A DNA stretch of 64,000 bases. Source: Streptomyces fuscichromogenes (GTDB lineage Bacteria; Actinomycetota; Actinomycetes; Streptomycetales; Streptomycetaceae). This document shows, in pieces, positions 23,706-31,634 of the stretch (within the stretch, counting starts at the first letter, position 1; every line of letters starts with the position of its first letter). The notes under the pieces were generated by a model. That model worked only from the letters and a program-made list of their open reading frames with translations, did no database searches and was not told where the DNA came from. The DNA is taken from contig NZ_BMML01000007.1 of NCBI RefSeq assembly GCF_014645815.1, forward strand, positions 62,001-126,000. The letters are read 5' to 3'. Made by a program: the position numbers and the translations under genes.

Positions 23706-24734
23706 ATGACAGCACCCGTCGACGGACCGCCCGTCGACCTGCGGTCCGACACCGTCACTCGGCCCGACGCGCGGATGCGTGAGGCCATGGCCCGTGCCGA
23801 GGTCGGTGACGACGTCCTGGACGGCGACCCCACCATGCGGGCGCTGGAGGCGAAGGTCGCCGGACTGCTCGGCACCGAGGCCGCGCTGTGGGTGCCGAGC
23901 GGGTCGATGGGCAACCTGATCGCCCTGTTCGTGCACCTCGAACGCGGCGACCGCTTCCTCGCCCCGGACCGCGCGCACATCCTCGACATGGAGCTCGGCA
24001 CGGCCGCCTGGCTGGCCGGAGGCGTACCCCGACCGCTGCCCTGGACGGCCGGGCCCGGGGTGCCGAGTCCCTCCGACATCTCCCGGAACGTCACCCGCGG
24101 CGGATCCTGCTTCGCGCTGCGGGACCGGCTGCTGTGCCTGGAGAACACCCACAACGCGGCGGGCGGCGCGGTCACCGCACCCGAGCAGCACCGCCGGCTG
24201 ACCGACACCGCCCATGACGCCGGCCTGACGGTGCACCTCGACGGCGCCCGTCTGTGGAACGCCGCGGTCGCCCTGGGTGTGCGGCCCGCCGAACTGGCCG
24301 CGGGGGCCGACACCGTACAGGTCTGTCTGAGCAAGGGGCTCGGCGCGCCCGTGGGTTCGGTGCTGGCGGGGGACGCGGAGTTCGTGCGGGAGGCACGCCG
24401 GGTCCGCAAGATGCTCGGGGGCGGTGTCCGGCAGGGCGGAGTGCTCGCGGCCGCCGGTCTGGTGGCCCTGGAACGTGTCGACCGCCTCGCCATCGACCAC
24501 GAGCACGCCCGGCTGCTCGCGGCCGGTCTCGCCGAGCGCGGATGGAAGGCCGGCACGCCGCAGACCAACATCGTGATGGTGCCGGTCGACGACCCGTCCG
24601 GCACCGTCGAGGTACTCGCCGAACGCGGGGTCCTCGCCGTGCCGCTGGCGGCCGCCGTCCGCCTGGTCACGCATGGTGACGTGACGCGCCGCGACATCCT
24701 GCGAGCCGTCGGCGCGTTCCCGTCGGCCGGCTGA
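23706..24734 (+). CDS. Low-specificity threonine aldolase (GntG/LtaE-type PLP lyase)
   Basis: A 342-residue PLP enzyme that splits L-threonine or other beta-hydroxy-amino acids into glycine and an aldehyde. It opens with VDLRSDTVTRPDARMREAMARAEVGDDVLDGDPT, the family signature. The PLP lysine is K210 in VCLSKGLGAPVGS, and the preceding HLDGARLWNA carries the Asp that contacts the pyridine nitrogen. ATG 23706 has GGAGG 5 nt upstream. It is a single gene, converging with the MFS gene. Confidence 0.93.
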   Translation: MTAPVDGPPVDLRSDTVTRPDARMREAMARAEVGDDVLDGDPTMRALEAKVAGLLGTEAALWVPSGSMGNLIALFVHLERGDRFLAPDRAHILDMELGTAAWLAGGVPRPLPWTAGPGVPSPSDISRNVTRGGSCFALRDRLLCLENTHNAAGGAVTAPEQHRRLTDTAHDAGLTVHLDGARLWNAAVALGVRPAELAAGADTVQVCLSKGLGAPVGSVLAGDAEFVREARRVRKMLGGGVRQGGVLAAAGLVALERVDRLAIDHEHARLLAAGLAERGWKAGTPQTNIVMVPVDDPSGTVEVLAERGVLAVPLAAAVRLVTHGDVTRRDILRAVGAFPSAG

Positions 24735-24772
24735 GGTGGGCGCACGTCCGGCAGGGCGGACGCGGCCTTCGG

Positions 24773-26005
24773 TCAGTGCCCGGCCGTGTGCCGGGTCAGG
24801 AGTGCGATCGCCGCGGCCGTGGCGGCGAGGGCGGCGACGGTGGTCAGGGCGGCGGGGAGGGAGATCCATTCCGCCATGAAGCCGATGGCGGGCGGTCCCA
24901 GGAGCATGCCGCCGTAGCCGAAGGTGGAGGCGACGGCGACGCCCTCGGGGCCGGCCAGCCTGCCCGCGCGTTCGACGGCGACGGGGAAGAGGTTGGCGAG
25001 ACCGAGTCCGGTGACCGCGAATCCGAGCAGGGCCGCCCACAGGGCCGGGGCGAGCGCGCCGAGCAGCATGCCGAGCGCGGCGGTCGTGCCGCCGAACACC
25101 AGGGTGCGGGTCTGGCCCAGGACTTCGAGCAGCCTGGTGCCGCTGAGCCGGCCGACGGTCATGGCGAGGGCGAAGCAGGAGTAGCCGATGGCGGCCGCGC
25201 CGGGTGCGGCGCCGAGGTCCTGCTCCAGGTGCAGGGCGCTCCAGTCGGCCATGGCCCCCTCGCCGTAGGCCGTGCACAGGGCGATCAGACCGAACGTGAC
25301 GACGAGCAGCCGGGTGCGCGGAGTCATGCGGCGCGGTGCGGACGCGGCCCGCGGTGTGTTCTCGTCGGGTACGTGGTCGTCGGGTGCGTGGTCGTCGGGT
25401 GCGGTGGGAGGAGGCGTACGAAGGAGGGTGCGGCCCGCGAAAAAGGTGACCGCCAGGCCGATCGCGGTGAGGCAGAACAGGTGCTGCGTGGGGGTCAGTG
25501 CTCCGGCGATCAGCGAGCCCAGGCCGGCGCCGGTCATGCCGCCCAGGCTGAAGGCGGCGTGGAAGCTGGGCATGACCGGGCGGCGCAGGGCTCGTACCAG
25601 GTCGATGGCGGCGCTGTTGAAGGCGACGTTGATGCTCCCGTAGGCGCCGCCGAACACCAGCAGGACGGCGCCGAGGGCCAGGACCGAGTGGGTGAGCGGA
25701 GGCAGGGCGACGCTGAGGGAGAGCAGGACGGCGCAGGCGACGGTCACGGGGTGGGAGCCGTAGCGGCGGCACAGTCGTCCGGTGAACATCATCGTGATCA
25801 CGGCTCCGGCCGAGACCCCGAGCAGGGCGAGTCCCAGGGCGCCCGCCGAGGCGCCGGTCTGTTCCTTGATGGCCGGGATGCGGACGACCCAACCGGCGAA
25901 GATGAAGCCGTCCATGGCGAAGAAGACGGTCAGGGCGACGCGGAGTCGGGTGAGGGCGTTGCCGGGTACGACGTTGTGCGTCCGGGTTTTGTTTATTAGC
26001 GGCAC
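24773..26005 (-). CDS. MFS transporter
   Basis: A 410-residue transporter with about 12 membrane helices in two halves separated by a charged, Asp/Pro/His-rich central loop (DDHAPDDHVPDENTP, 206-220). Motif A-like GRLCRRYGSHPV lies in loop 2-3, with a conserved FGGAYGSINVAFNSAAID. Substrate is unknown; the pattern resembles fucose-permease-like or YbjJ-type MFS proteins. The GTG start directly follows a full promoter, so the transcript appears leaderless. Codons 3-6 are CTA ATA AAC AAA, very rare codons for this genome. Confidence 0.85.
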   Translation of the reverse strand: MPLINKTRTHNVVPGNALTRLRVALTVFFAMDGFIFAGWVVRIPAIKEQTGASAGALGLALLGVSAGAVITMMFTGRLCRRYGSHPVTVACAVLLSLSVALPPLTHSVLALGAVLLVFGGAYGSINVAFNSAAIDLVRALRRPVMPSFHAAFSLGGMTGAGLGSLIAGALTPTQHLFCLTAIGLAVTFFAGRTLLRTPPPTAPDDHAPDDHVPDENTPRAASAPRRMTPRTRLLVVTFGLIALCTAYGEGAMADWSALHLEQDLGAAPGAAAIGYSCFALAMTVGRLSGTRLLEVLGQTRTLVFGGTTAALGMLLGALAPALWAALLGFAVTGLGLANLFPVAVERAGRLAGPEGVAVASTFGYGGMLLGPPAIGFMAEWISLPAALTTVAALAATAAAIALLTRHTAGH

Positions 26006-26011
26006 AAACTC

Positions 26012-26040
26012 AGGCTAGGCGAGCGCCGGGGCTGGGACAA
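26012..26040 (-). promoter_or_regulatory. Promoter of the MFS gene with leaderless start
   Basis: On the minus strand TTGTCC (26040-26035), a 17-bp spacer and TAGCCT (26017-26012) are followed by 6 nt and the GTG at 26005. Both hexamers and the spacer fit the principal sigma factor consensus, and no ribosome-binding site exists. Confidence 0.7.
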
Positions 26041-26101
26041 GGGCGGTGGGTGGCGTCCGCCGGGCCCGGACCGCCCTGGCGATCGCCGGAGGGAGACCCA
26101 C

Positions 26102-26128
26102 GTGACCATGGGGGAGACGCCGCGATGA
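26102..26128 (+). CDS. Possible 8-residue leader peptide coupled to the downstream MFS gene
   Basis: GGAGGGAGA (26088-26096) is the best ribosome-binding site in the region, but it serves GTG 26102, not the MFS start. The frame GTG ACC ATG GGG GAG ACG CCG CGA TGA encodes VTMGETPR, and its TGA overlaps the MFS ATG (ATGA at 26125-26128). Ribosomes ending here could restart on the pump gene. No homology can be expected for so short a peptide. Confidence 0.45.
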   Translation: MTMGETPR

Positions 26129-27363
26129 CCGAGTCCGTGGGCGTGCGGGCACCTGCGCGGGCGGCCGTCCCGCTCCACCGGAACTGGCGGTTCCAGGTCT
26201 TCTGGGCGGGTGCCGTCAGCTCCCTGCTGGGCCTCAGGATCGCGGGGCTCGCCTATCCGCTGCTCATCCTCGCCCGCACCGGCTCCCCGGCGACCGCCGG
26301 CGCGTTCGGGGCGGTGCAGACCGGCACCATGCTCGTGCTGGCCGTGCCGGGCGGGGCGGTCGCCGACCGGGCGAACCGCCGGACGGTGCTGGCGGGCGCG
26401 CTCGGCCTCCAGGCGGTCGCGGTGGCCGGTGTGCCGGTCGCGATGGCGCTGCACGGCCTCACCGTCGCCCAGCTCATGGGCACCGCGGTCCTGCTCGGCG
26501 CCGGCACCGCCTTCGGCGGCCCGGTCCGCATGCTGGCCCTGCGCTCCCTGGTCCCGCCCGAGCAGCTGAGCCGGGCGCTGGTGCAGGAGGAGGTGCGCAC
26601 CAGCGGCGGCAGCCTCGTCGGTACCCCGCTCGGCGGCATCCTGTACGCGCTGGGCAGCGGCCTGCCCTTCGTCGCCTCGGCGGCGGGCTGTGTCCTCGCG
26701 GTGACCAGCGTCCTGGTGGTGAGGTTCGACGGGCGCGCCGTCCGGCCGGCGGGTCGGCGAGGCGGCGGCTTCCTGAGCGGCTTCCGCATCCTGTGGGCCG
26801 GGCGCCTGCTGCGGAGCGTCCTGTTCCTGGTGGCCGGTCTCGGCGTCGTCAACGCGGCACTGACGCTGGTGGTCATCGTGCGGCTTCAGCACGACGGGGC
26901 GTCGTCACGGGTGACCGGCCTGGTCCTCGCCGCGGACGCGCTCGGCGGCGTGCTGGGCGCGCTGCTGACCAGACGGCTGCACGCGGCGCTGGCCCCCGGC
27001 CGCCTGCTGCTCGCCGTCAGCTGCTGTGTGGTGCCCCTTCTGCTGCTCGTGGCGGTGCCGTGGGGTACCGGCTGGCTGATGCTCGTCCTGGCGCTGATCG
27101 CACTCGGCCGGCCCAGCCTGACGGTGATGCTGGACATCCTGGTCTTCCGCCAGGTCGACGACGCGGTCCGCGGCCGGGTGATCGCGACCACCGTCGCCCT
27201 CGTCGGGGTCGGGACTCCGGTCGGCAGCGTGCTGGCCGGGGTGCTGCTCCAGCTCGCCTCACCGGTGGTGGCACCGGTGGCGCTCGCGGGCGTCCTGTGC
27301 GTGCCCCTGGTGACGGCCGGCTTCAGCAAGGAGCTCCGGGGCGCTTCGTGGCCCGTCGACTGA
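26125..27363 (+). CDS. MFS efflux transporter (EntS/macrolide-efflux-like, MFS_3)
   Basis: A 412-residue, 12-helix exporter. Helix 1 follows NWRFQVFWAGAVSSLLGLRIAGLAYPLL, and loop 2-3 has GGAVADRANRRTVL (motif A). The segment ALVQEEVRTSGGSLVGTPLGGILY is typical of the MFS_3 (EntS/MefA-like) group that exports siderophores or macrolides. It is divergent from the other MFS gene. Its own start lacks a good ribosome-binding site and seems to depend on coupling to the short frame at 26102-26128. Confidence 0.85.
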   Translation: MTESVGVRAPARAAVPLHRNWRFQVFWAGAVSSLLGLRIAGLAYPLLILARTGSPATAGAFGAVQTGTMLVLAVPGGAVADRANRRTVLAGALGLQAVAVAGVPVAMALHGLTVAQLMGTAVLLGAGTAFGGPVRMLALRSLVPPEQLSRALVQEEVRTSGGSLVGTPLGGILYALGSGLPFVASAAGCVLAVTSVLVVRFDGRAVRPAGRRGGGFLSGFRILWAGRLLRSVLFLVAGLGVVNAALTLVVIVRLQHDGASSRVTGLVLAADALGGVLGALLTRRLHAALAPGRLLLAVSCCVVPLLLLVAVPWGTGWLMLVLALIALGRPSLTVMLDILVFRQVDDAVRGRVIATTVALVGVGTPVGSVLAGVLLQLASPVVAPVALAGVLCVPLVTAGFSKELRGASWPVD

Positions 27364-27410
27364 CCGGGCGAGGCACGGCCGGCCGGAGCGGGTCCGCCCG
27401 GCCGGCTCCG

Positions 27411-27553
27411 GGCCGGTGGACGCGTCACGGCAGCGGGTGCGGGCCGTACGGAGAAGACGAACGGGTGCCCGGGAGGGCGGCGAGGAGCCGCGCCGCGGCG
27501 GACCCGGTGCCGGTGGAGGGCTTCGACCCGCTGCCGTGACGCGCCCACCGGCC
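27411..27553. repeat. Long inverted repeat: 28-bp arms around 87 bp
   Basis: Arms 27411-27438 and 27526-27553 are reverse complements at 27 of 28 positions (single mismatch at 27420/27544); an uninterrupted 18-bp core starts CGCGTCACGGCAGCGGGT. The 87-bp interior shows no coding potential. It lies between two convergent genes. No clear target-site duplication flanks it. It could be a miniature mobile-element remnant or a long-range RNA hairpin. Confidence 0.85.
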
Positions 27554-27600
27554 GGCGGCGGTTGTGCGTCCTCGCTGTCCGCGTACCGGGCGGCGCCGAA

Positions 27601-27649
27601 CGGGCTCCGCGGGGCCGCCCGGTACAACGGGCTCCGCGGGGCCGCCCGG
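27601..27649 (+). repeat. 22-bp direct repeat at 27-bp period
   Basis: A 22-bp unit starting CGGGCTCCGCGGGGCC is present exactly at 27601-27622 and 27628-27649. Each copy contains CCGCGG and CGGGC/GCCCG arms and could fold on its own. The repeat ends 3 bp before the TetR stop and may act as a terminator region. Confidence 0.85.
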
Positions 27650-27651
27650 CA

Positions 27652-28374
27652 TCACCCTTGTGACTCCGGGTGTCCGGCCGGGCCGGGAACGGGCCCGGCG
27701 GGCGCAGCCGCGCCCGTCGCGCCGCCGTTCCGCTGCTCCTGCCTCCCGGCGAGGGCCGTGAGGTAGCCGCGCAGCATGACCTTCGCCTCGTCGAGGAGAG
27801 CCGTGTCGCCCTCGGCGTCGCGGCGGAAAGCCTCCTGGGCGAGCGCGTCGGCGGCGAGGACGGCGGCATGGCAGGCCCGGCCGAGCCCCTCCGGATCGCC
27901 GGCGATGCCGAGCCCGAGCAGCACCCGGCGTACCCCGTCGGCCATCCGGAGCTTGTGCTCCCGGTCCGCCGCGCGGGTCCGGTCGGTCAGACCGCTGCCG
28001 AACCACAGGGCCCGGAAGCCCTGTTCGGTGCGGTAGAGCCCGGCATAGGCGTCGATCAGCACGCCGACCGGGTCGGACCAGCGCTCGGTCGCCGCGCCGC
28101 GCACGAACTCCTCCATCACCGCTTCGAGCCGGGAGAAGTACGTCGCCGCCAGCGCGTCGATGATCGCGTCCCGGTCGGGCAGGTACTGGTACAGCGAGCC
28201 GACCGACACCCCGGCCTCCGCCGCGACCCGGGTCGTGGTCAGGGCCGGTACGCCCTCGGCGATCAGAACCCGCTCCGCCGCTGTCAGTACACGCGCCAAC
28301 CGGGCTTTGCTGCGGGCCTGTTGGGGAGTCCGGCGCAGCACGACCCCGGTCTCCTCGGCGGTCGGCTCGGTCAC
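27652..28374 (-). CDS. TetR/AcrR family regulator
   Basis: A 240-residue regulator. The N-terminal arm RRTPQQARSKARLARVLTAAERVL is followed by the helix-turn-helix TTTRVAAEAGVSVGSLYQYLPDRDAIIDAL, then a TetR C-terminal domain and a flexible Gly/Ala/Pro tail. GTG 28374 has AGGAG at good spacing. It is divergent from the class II aldolase/PfkB operon 57 bp away and likely controls it. Confidence 0.88.
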   Translation of the reverse strand: MTEPTAEETGVVLRRTPQQARSKARLARVLTAAERVLIAEGVPALTTTRVAAEAGVSVGSLYQYLPDRDAIIDALAATYFSRLEAVMEEFVRGAATERWSDPVGVLIDAYAGLYRTEQGFRALWFGSGLTDRTRAADREHKLRMADGVRRVLLGLGIAGDPEGLGRACHAAVLAADALAQEAFRRDAEGDTALLDEAKVMLRGYLTALAGRQEQRNGGATGAAAPAGPVPGPAGHPESQG

Positions 28375-28395
28375 CCGCGGCTCCTGAATCTGAAC

Positions 28396-28424
28396 GTGAC
28401 ATTGTTTCAGGTTTACGTTACCGT
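28396..28424 (+). promoter_or_regulatory. Promoter of the aldolase-kinase operon, with possible TetR site
   Basis: GTGACA, a 17-bp spacer and TACCGT are followed by 7 nt and ATG 28432, predicting a leaderless mRNA. A symmetric CTGAA (28390-28394) and TTCAG (28406-28410) pair overlaps it, a plausible operator for the divergent TetR protein. Confidence 0.65.
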
Positions 28425-28431
28425 CGCGGCC

Positions 28432-29109
28432 ATGACGGACTCAAGCTCCGCGCTGGTCCAGGAGCGGGCGACGGTGGCGGACGTCTGCCGTCGCCTGGGA
28501 GCGGCGGGCCTGCTCATCGGTACGGCGGGAAACGTGAGCGTGCGGGTGGGGGACCGGGTCGCGGTCACCGCGACCGGTGCGGTGCTCGCCCAACTCACCG
28601 CCGGTCAGGTGACGGTGGTCGACCTGGACGGCAAGGTCCTCGCCGGAACCCTGCAACCGACCTCCGAACTCGACCTGCACCTCGGGGTCTACCGGCGTTA
28701 CGGCGCCGGTGCGGTCGTCCACACGCATGCTCCGATGGCCACCGCCCTCTCCTGTGTGCTCGACGAACTACCGTGTATCCACTACCAGTTGCTCGCCCTG
28801 GGCGGCACCGTGCGGGTGGCCCCCTACGCCACCTTCGGCACCCCGGAACTCGCCGAGTCGGTGCTCGCCGCGCTCGACGGCCGCAGCGCCGCGCTGCTGG
28901 CCAACCACGGCTCGGTCACTGTCGGCCCGACCCTCGACAAGGCCGTGGAGAACGCTCTGTTGCTCGAATGGGCCTGCGGTGTCTACCAGCACGCGGCCGC
29001 CCTCGGAACGCCCCGCGTCCTGGACGAGCAGCAGCAACTCGCGGTGATCGAGGCCGCGATCGCCCGGAACTACGGCACCACTCGATCCCTCCAGGAGGGC
29101 AGGTCATGA
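28432..29109 (+). CDS. Class II aldolase/adducin family protein (L-fuculose-phosphate aldolase-like)
   Basis: A 225-residue zinc aldolase. Substrate-loop TAGNVSVR (31-38), catalytic glutamate in PTSELDLH (E79), zinc ligands VVHTHAPMAT (H97, H99) and a third histidine in LLANHGSVTVG match the FucA/AraD fold. It would cleave a ketose-1-phosphate to dihydroxyacetone phosphate and an aldehyde. Its stop overlaps the ATG of the sugar kinase gene, so the two probably act on the same sugar. Confidence 0.88.
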   Translation: MTDSSSALVQERATVADVCRRLGAAGLLIGTAGNVSVRVGDRVAVTATGAVLAQLTAGQVTVVDLDGKVLAGTLQPTSELDLHLGVYRRYGAGAVVHTHAPMATALSCVLDELPCIHYQLLALGGTVRVAPYATFGTPELAESVLAALDGRSAALLANHGSVTVGPTLDKAVENALLLEWACGVYQHAAALGTPRVLDEQQQLAVIEAAIARNYGTTRSLQEGRS

Positions 29110-30035
29110 GAGTCGTCACGATGGGCGTGCATGTGCTGGACGTGCTGGTGCGGCCGGTGGACGCGATACCCGAGGGCCAGGGCGCCACTCTGGTCGAGGA
29201 CATCCGGATGACCGCGGCCGGGACCGCCGGCGGGACCGCGCTCAGCCTCGCCAAGCTCGGTGCCGACGTGCGCAGCGCGGGGGCCGTCGGCGCCGACGCG
29301 ACCGGCGACATGCTGGTGCAACTGCTCGGCAGGGCCGGGATCGACACCGAATTCCTCGTCCGCCGCACCGACACCGCCACCTCGGCGAGCGTGCTGCCCA
29401 TCCGCCCCAACGGCGACCGGCCGTCCCTGCACCTGCTCGGCGCCAACATCACCTACGGCGTCGACGACGTGCCCTGGGACGCCCTCGCCGAGGCCGGCCA
29501 TCTCCACCTCGGTGGACCGGAGTTGATCGGCGTCGACGCCGCCGCGCGTATCCTGCACTTCGCCAAGGAGCACGGCGTGACGACCTCCGTGGACCTGCTG
29601 GCGCCTGGCGTGCTCGGCAGCTTCGAGCAGATCGCGGCGGCGCTGCCGTACGTCGACCACCTCCTCCCCAACGACGACCAGGTGCTGGGTTTCTCCGGCG
29701 AGGACGACCTGCTGGCGGGCGCGAAGAAGCTGGTCGGTGCCGGCGCCGGGCTGGTCGCGGTCACCCGGGGCGGCGACGGCGCGCTCCTGGTCACCGCCGA
29801 GGGTGCCGACCCGGTGCCCGCGTTCGAGATCGACGTCGTGGACACCACCGGCTGCGGCGACGCCTTCTCGGCCGGATTCGTCTACGGGATGGGGCTGGGC
29901 CGCACCCCGCACGACTCCGCCGTCCTCGGCAACGCCGTGGCGGCGCTGGTCGCGCAGGGCCTCGGCAGTGATCACGGGGACTTCGACCTCGCCGCCGCCG
30001 ACGCGTTCGCGGCGACGGGAGCCAGGCGCGCGTAG
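29106..30035 (+). CDS. PfkB family carbohydrate kinase
   Basis: A 309-residue ribokinase-fold sugar kinase. The N-terminal region has the GG pair in TAGGTALSLAKLGADV and GAVGADATGDMLVQLL. The C-terminal PfkB signature is VDTTGCGDAFSAGFVYG with catalytic D252. It is translationally coupled to the class II aldolase by a 4-bp overlap with GGAGGGCAGG just upstream. The phosphoryl acceptor is unknown; a ketose or ketose phosphate is likely from context. Confidence 0.9.
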   Translation: MRVVTMGVHVLDVLVRPVDAIPEGQGATLVEDIRMTAAGTAGGTALSLAKLGADVRSAGAVGADATGDMLVQLLGRAGIDTEFLVRRTDTATSASVLPIRPNGDRPSLHLLGANITYGVDDVPWDALAEAGHLHLGGPELIGVDAAARILHFAKEHGVTTSVDLLAPGVLGSFEQIAAALPYVDHLLPNDDQVLGFSGEDDLLAGAKKLVGAGAGLVAVTRGGDGALLVTAEGADPVPAFEIDVVDTTGCGDAFSAGFVYGMGLGRTPHDSAVLGNAVAALVAQGLGSDHGDFDLAAADAFAATGARRA

Positions 30036-30111
30036 GGCCGGCGCCGGATCCGCGTGGAAGGTGACGTCGGCCAGGTTCATGCCGGATGTCCTGGAGGCGC
30101 CTTCCGTCTCG

Positions 30112-30138
30112 CGAATCACTCGAATCACTCGAATCACT
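30112..30138 (+). repeat. 9-bp tandem repeat, three copies
   Basis: CGAATCACT occurs three times without change (30112-30138), followed by a shortened GAAATC-type variant. It lies in the 222-bp spacer between the kinase gene and the DUF5519 gene. Confidence 0.9.
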
Positions 30139-30221
30139 GAAATCCTGCGGATATCCACTCGTCCCCGGCGTCTGTGTTCGGACGGACTCCGGCAACAGCT
30201 CGGTTAATAACTGCTCGCTGG

Positions 30222-30251
30222 TTGGTTACCGCAGAGTGAGCGGGTCATGAT
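30222..30251 (+). promoter_or_regulatory. Promoter of the DUF5519 gene, leaderless
   Basis: TTGGTT, an 18-bp spacer and CATGAT precede ATG 30258 by 6 nt, with no ribosome-binding site. Confidence 0.5.
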
Positions 30252-30257
30252 GACCCC

Positions 30258-30653
30258 ATGACGTTGGCCTCGCGCGCGCTGGCGCAACTGGCGACCTGGC
30301 CAGACCTGACCCAGGCCGTACCGAGCTGCGGTCTGGGTCAGGCCGTGAGTTCGGCGGAGGGCGAGATCGTGCACTTCCACTCCGACCGCGACGTGGACCT
30401 GCGTCTCACCGCCCATGCCATCCGGCACTTCGCCAAGAACCTCAAGAGCACGGGGGCGATCCGGATCGTCCCCGGCTCGCAGTGGGTGACCATACGACTC
30501 GATGCCGCGAGCGACGTCGACCTGCTGCTCACGCTGGTGAGCGTCGCCCTCCAGGCCCGCCAGAGCTGGCCCGACCCGGCGGACCGGCCGGTGTTCGGCT
30601 GCAACGACCAGCGGGGCGCGGGATTCGTCAGCGCGGACACCAGCGGGATGTGA
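30258..30653 (+). CDS. Luciferase-domain (DUF5519) family protein
   Basis: A 131-residue protein of the small family annotated as luciferase domain/DUF5519, named for distant resemblance and with no proven light reaction. The conserved core is HFHSDRDVDLRLTAHAIRHFAKNL followed by GSQWVTIRLDAASDVDLLLTLVSVALQ. The C-terminus and stop lie inside a 23-bp direct repeat. It stands alone, converging on the DeoR gene. Confidence 0.68.
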   Translation: MTLASRALAQLATWPDLTQAVPSCGLGQAVSSAEGEIVHFHSDRDVDLRLTAHAIRHFAKNLKSTGAIRIVPGSQWVTIRLDAASDVDLLLTLVSVALQARQSWPDPADRPVFGCNDQRGAGFVSADTSGM

Positions 30654-30689
30654 CAGGGAGCCGAGCGCGGGATGTGACAGGGAGCCGAG
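30643..30689 (+). repeat. 23-bp direct repeat spanning a stop codon
   Basis: A 23-bp unit starting GCGGGATGTGACAGGGAGCC is repeated exactly at 30643-30665 and 30667-30689. The first copy contains the stop codon of the DUF5519 gene, so the duplication reproduces its last codons and the stop. Confidence 0.92.
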
Positions 30690-30708
30690 TCACCGGGGGC
30701 GCCCCGCG

Positions 30709-31488
30709 TCACACGGCGACGACCCGGATCCCCGCCTCCTCGAACCGGCGCACCGTTTCCGGTGCCGCCGCCGTGTCCGTCACCAGGGTGTCCACCAGCT
30801 CCGCCGCGCAGATCCGGGCGAACGCCCGCCCGCCCAGCTTGCTGGAGTCGGCGGCGACGATCACCCGCGCCGCGCGCTCGCACAGCAGCCGGTTGACCGC
30901 GGCCTCCGCCTCGTCATGGGCCGCCGCCCCGTGCGTGAGGTCGAAGCCGACCACCCCGAGCACCGTCACATCGAGGGTGATCTGGCTCAGCACCCCGTCC
31001 GCGAGCGGGCCGATGAGCTCGTACGACTGCGGACGCGCCACCCCGCCCGTCACCACGATCTTGAACTGGGGCCGCACCGCGAGCTCGTTGGCGATGTTGA
31101 GCGCGTTCGTGACGACGGTGAGCGCCGGCGCGCCGGTGGTCAGGTCGCCCCGCACGGCCAGGGCGCGGGCCACCTCCGTGGTGGTCGTGCCGCCCGTCAG
31201 CCCCACCGCCTCGCCCGGCGCCACCAGGTCGGCCACCGCCTTGGCGATCCGCTGCTTCTCCGAGGCCTGCCGGGCCGTCTTGTAGCGCAACGGCAGCTCG
31301 TACGACACCCCGTGGACCACCGCCCCGCCCCGGGTGCGCACCAGCATCTGCTGCTCGGCGAGCTGGTCGAGGTCCCGGCGGATGGTGGCCGCGGAGACCG
31401 CCAGCTCGGCCGCCGCCTCCTCGACGTCAAGGCGGCCGCGCTCGACGAGCAGTTCAAGCAGCGCCTTCCAGCGGGCGTCACGCGACAT
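30709..31488 (-). CDS. DeoR/GlpR family repressor (AgaR-like)
   Basis: A 259-residue sugar-operon repressor. The N-terminal DeoR helix-turn-helix is LDVEEAAAELAVSAATIRRDLDQLAEQQMLVRTRGGAV, followed by the sugar-phosphate-sensing domain with GLTGGTTTTEVARAL, VVTNALNIANEL and ADSSKLGG. ATG 31488 has GGAGG 6 nt upstream. It is divergent from the SIS isomerase gene and probably represses the SIS-aldolase operon until a sugar phosphate binds. Confidence 0.92.
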   Translation of the reverse strand: MSRDARWKALLELLVERGRLDVEEAAAELAVSAATIRRDLDQLAEQQMLVRTRGGAVVHGVSYELPLRYKTARQASEKQRIAKAVADLVAPGEAVGLTGGTTTTEVARALAVRGDLTTGAPALTVVTNALNIANELAVRPQFKIVVTGGVARPQSYELIGPLADGVLSQITLDVTVLGVVGFDLTHGAAAHDEAEAAVNRLLCERAARVIVAADSSKLGGRAFARICAAELVDTLVTDTAAAPETVRRFEEAGIRVVAV

Positions 31489-31549
31489 CCGCCGCCTCCG
31501 TTCCTCGATCTCCTGGCGACCCTAGCGCACCGGACTTTGGGCTGGATGC

Positions 31550-31579
31550 TTGATTGTGATTGAAATATGGCTCTATCTT
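31550..31579 (+). promoter_or_regulatory. Promoter of the SIS-aldolase operon
   Basis: TTGATT, an 18-bp spacer and TATCTT lie 56 bp before ATG 31635. The overlapping A+T-rich direct repeat TTGATTGTGATTGAAA (TGATTG twice) is a likely DeoR-family operator. GGAGGGAGAG just before the ATG shows normal ribosome binding. Confidence 0.7.
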
Positions 31580-31634
31580 GCAAGAATGAGCATGGCGACG
31601 AGAGCTGTGCTGCATCCAGGGGAGGGAGAGTGGT

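Noticed and set aside
20436..25892. A very long minus-strand open frame (1818 codons)
   Set aside because: It runs opposite or out of frame to five well-supported genes. Its translation is Arg/Gly/Ala-rich without any domain, as expected for antisense frames in high-G+C DNA.
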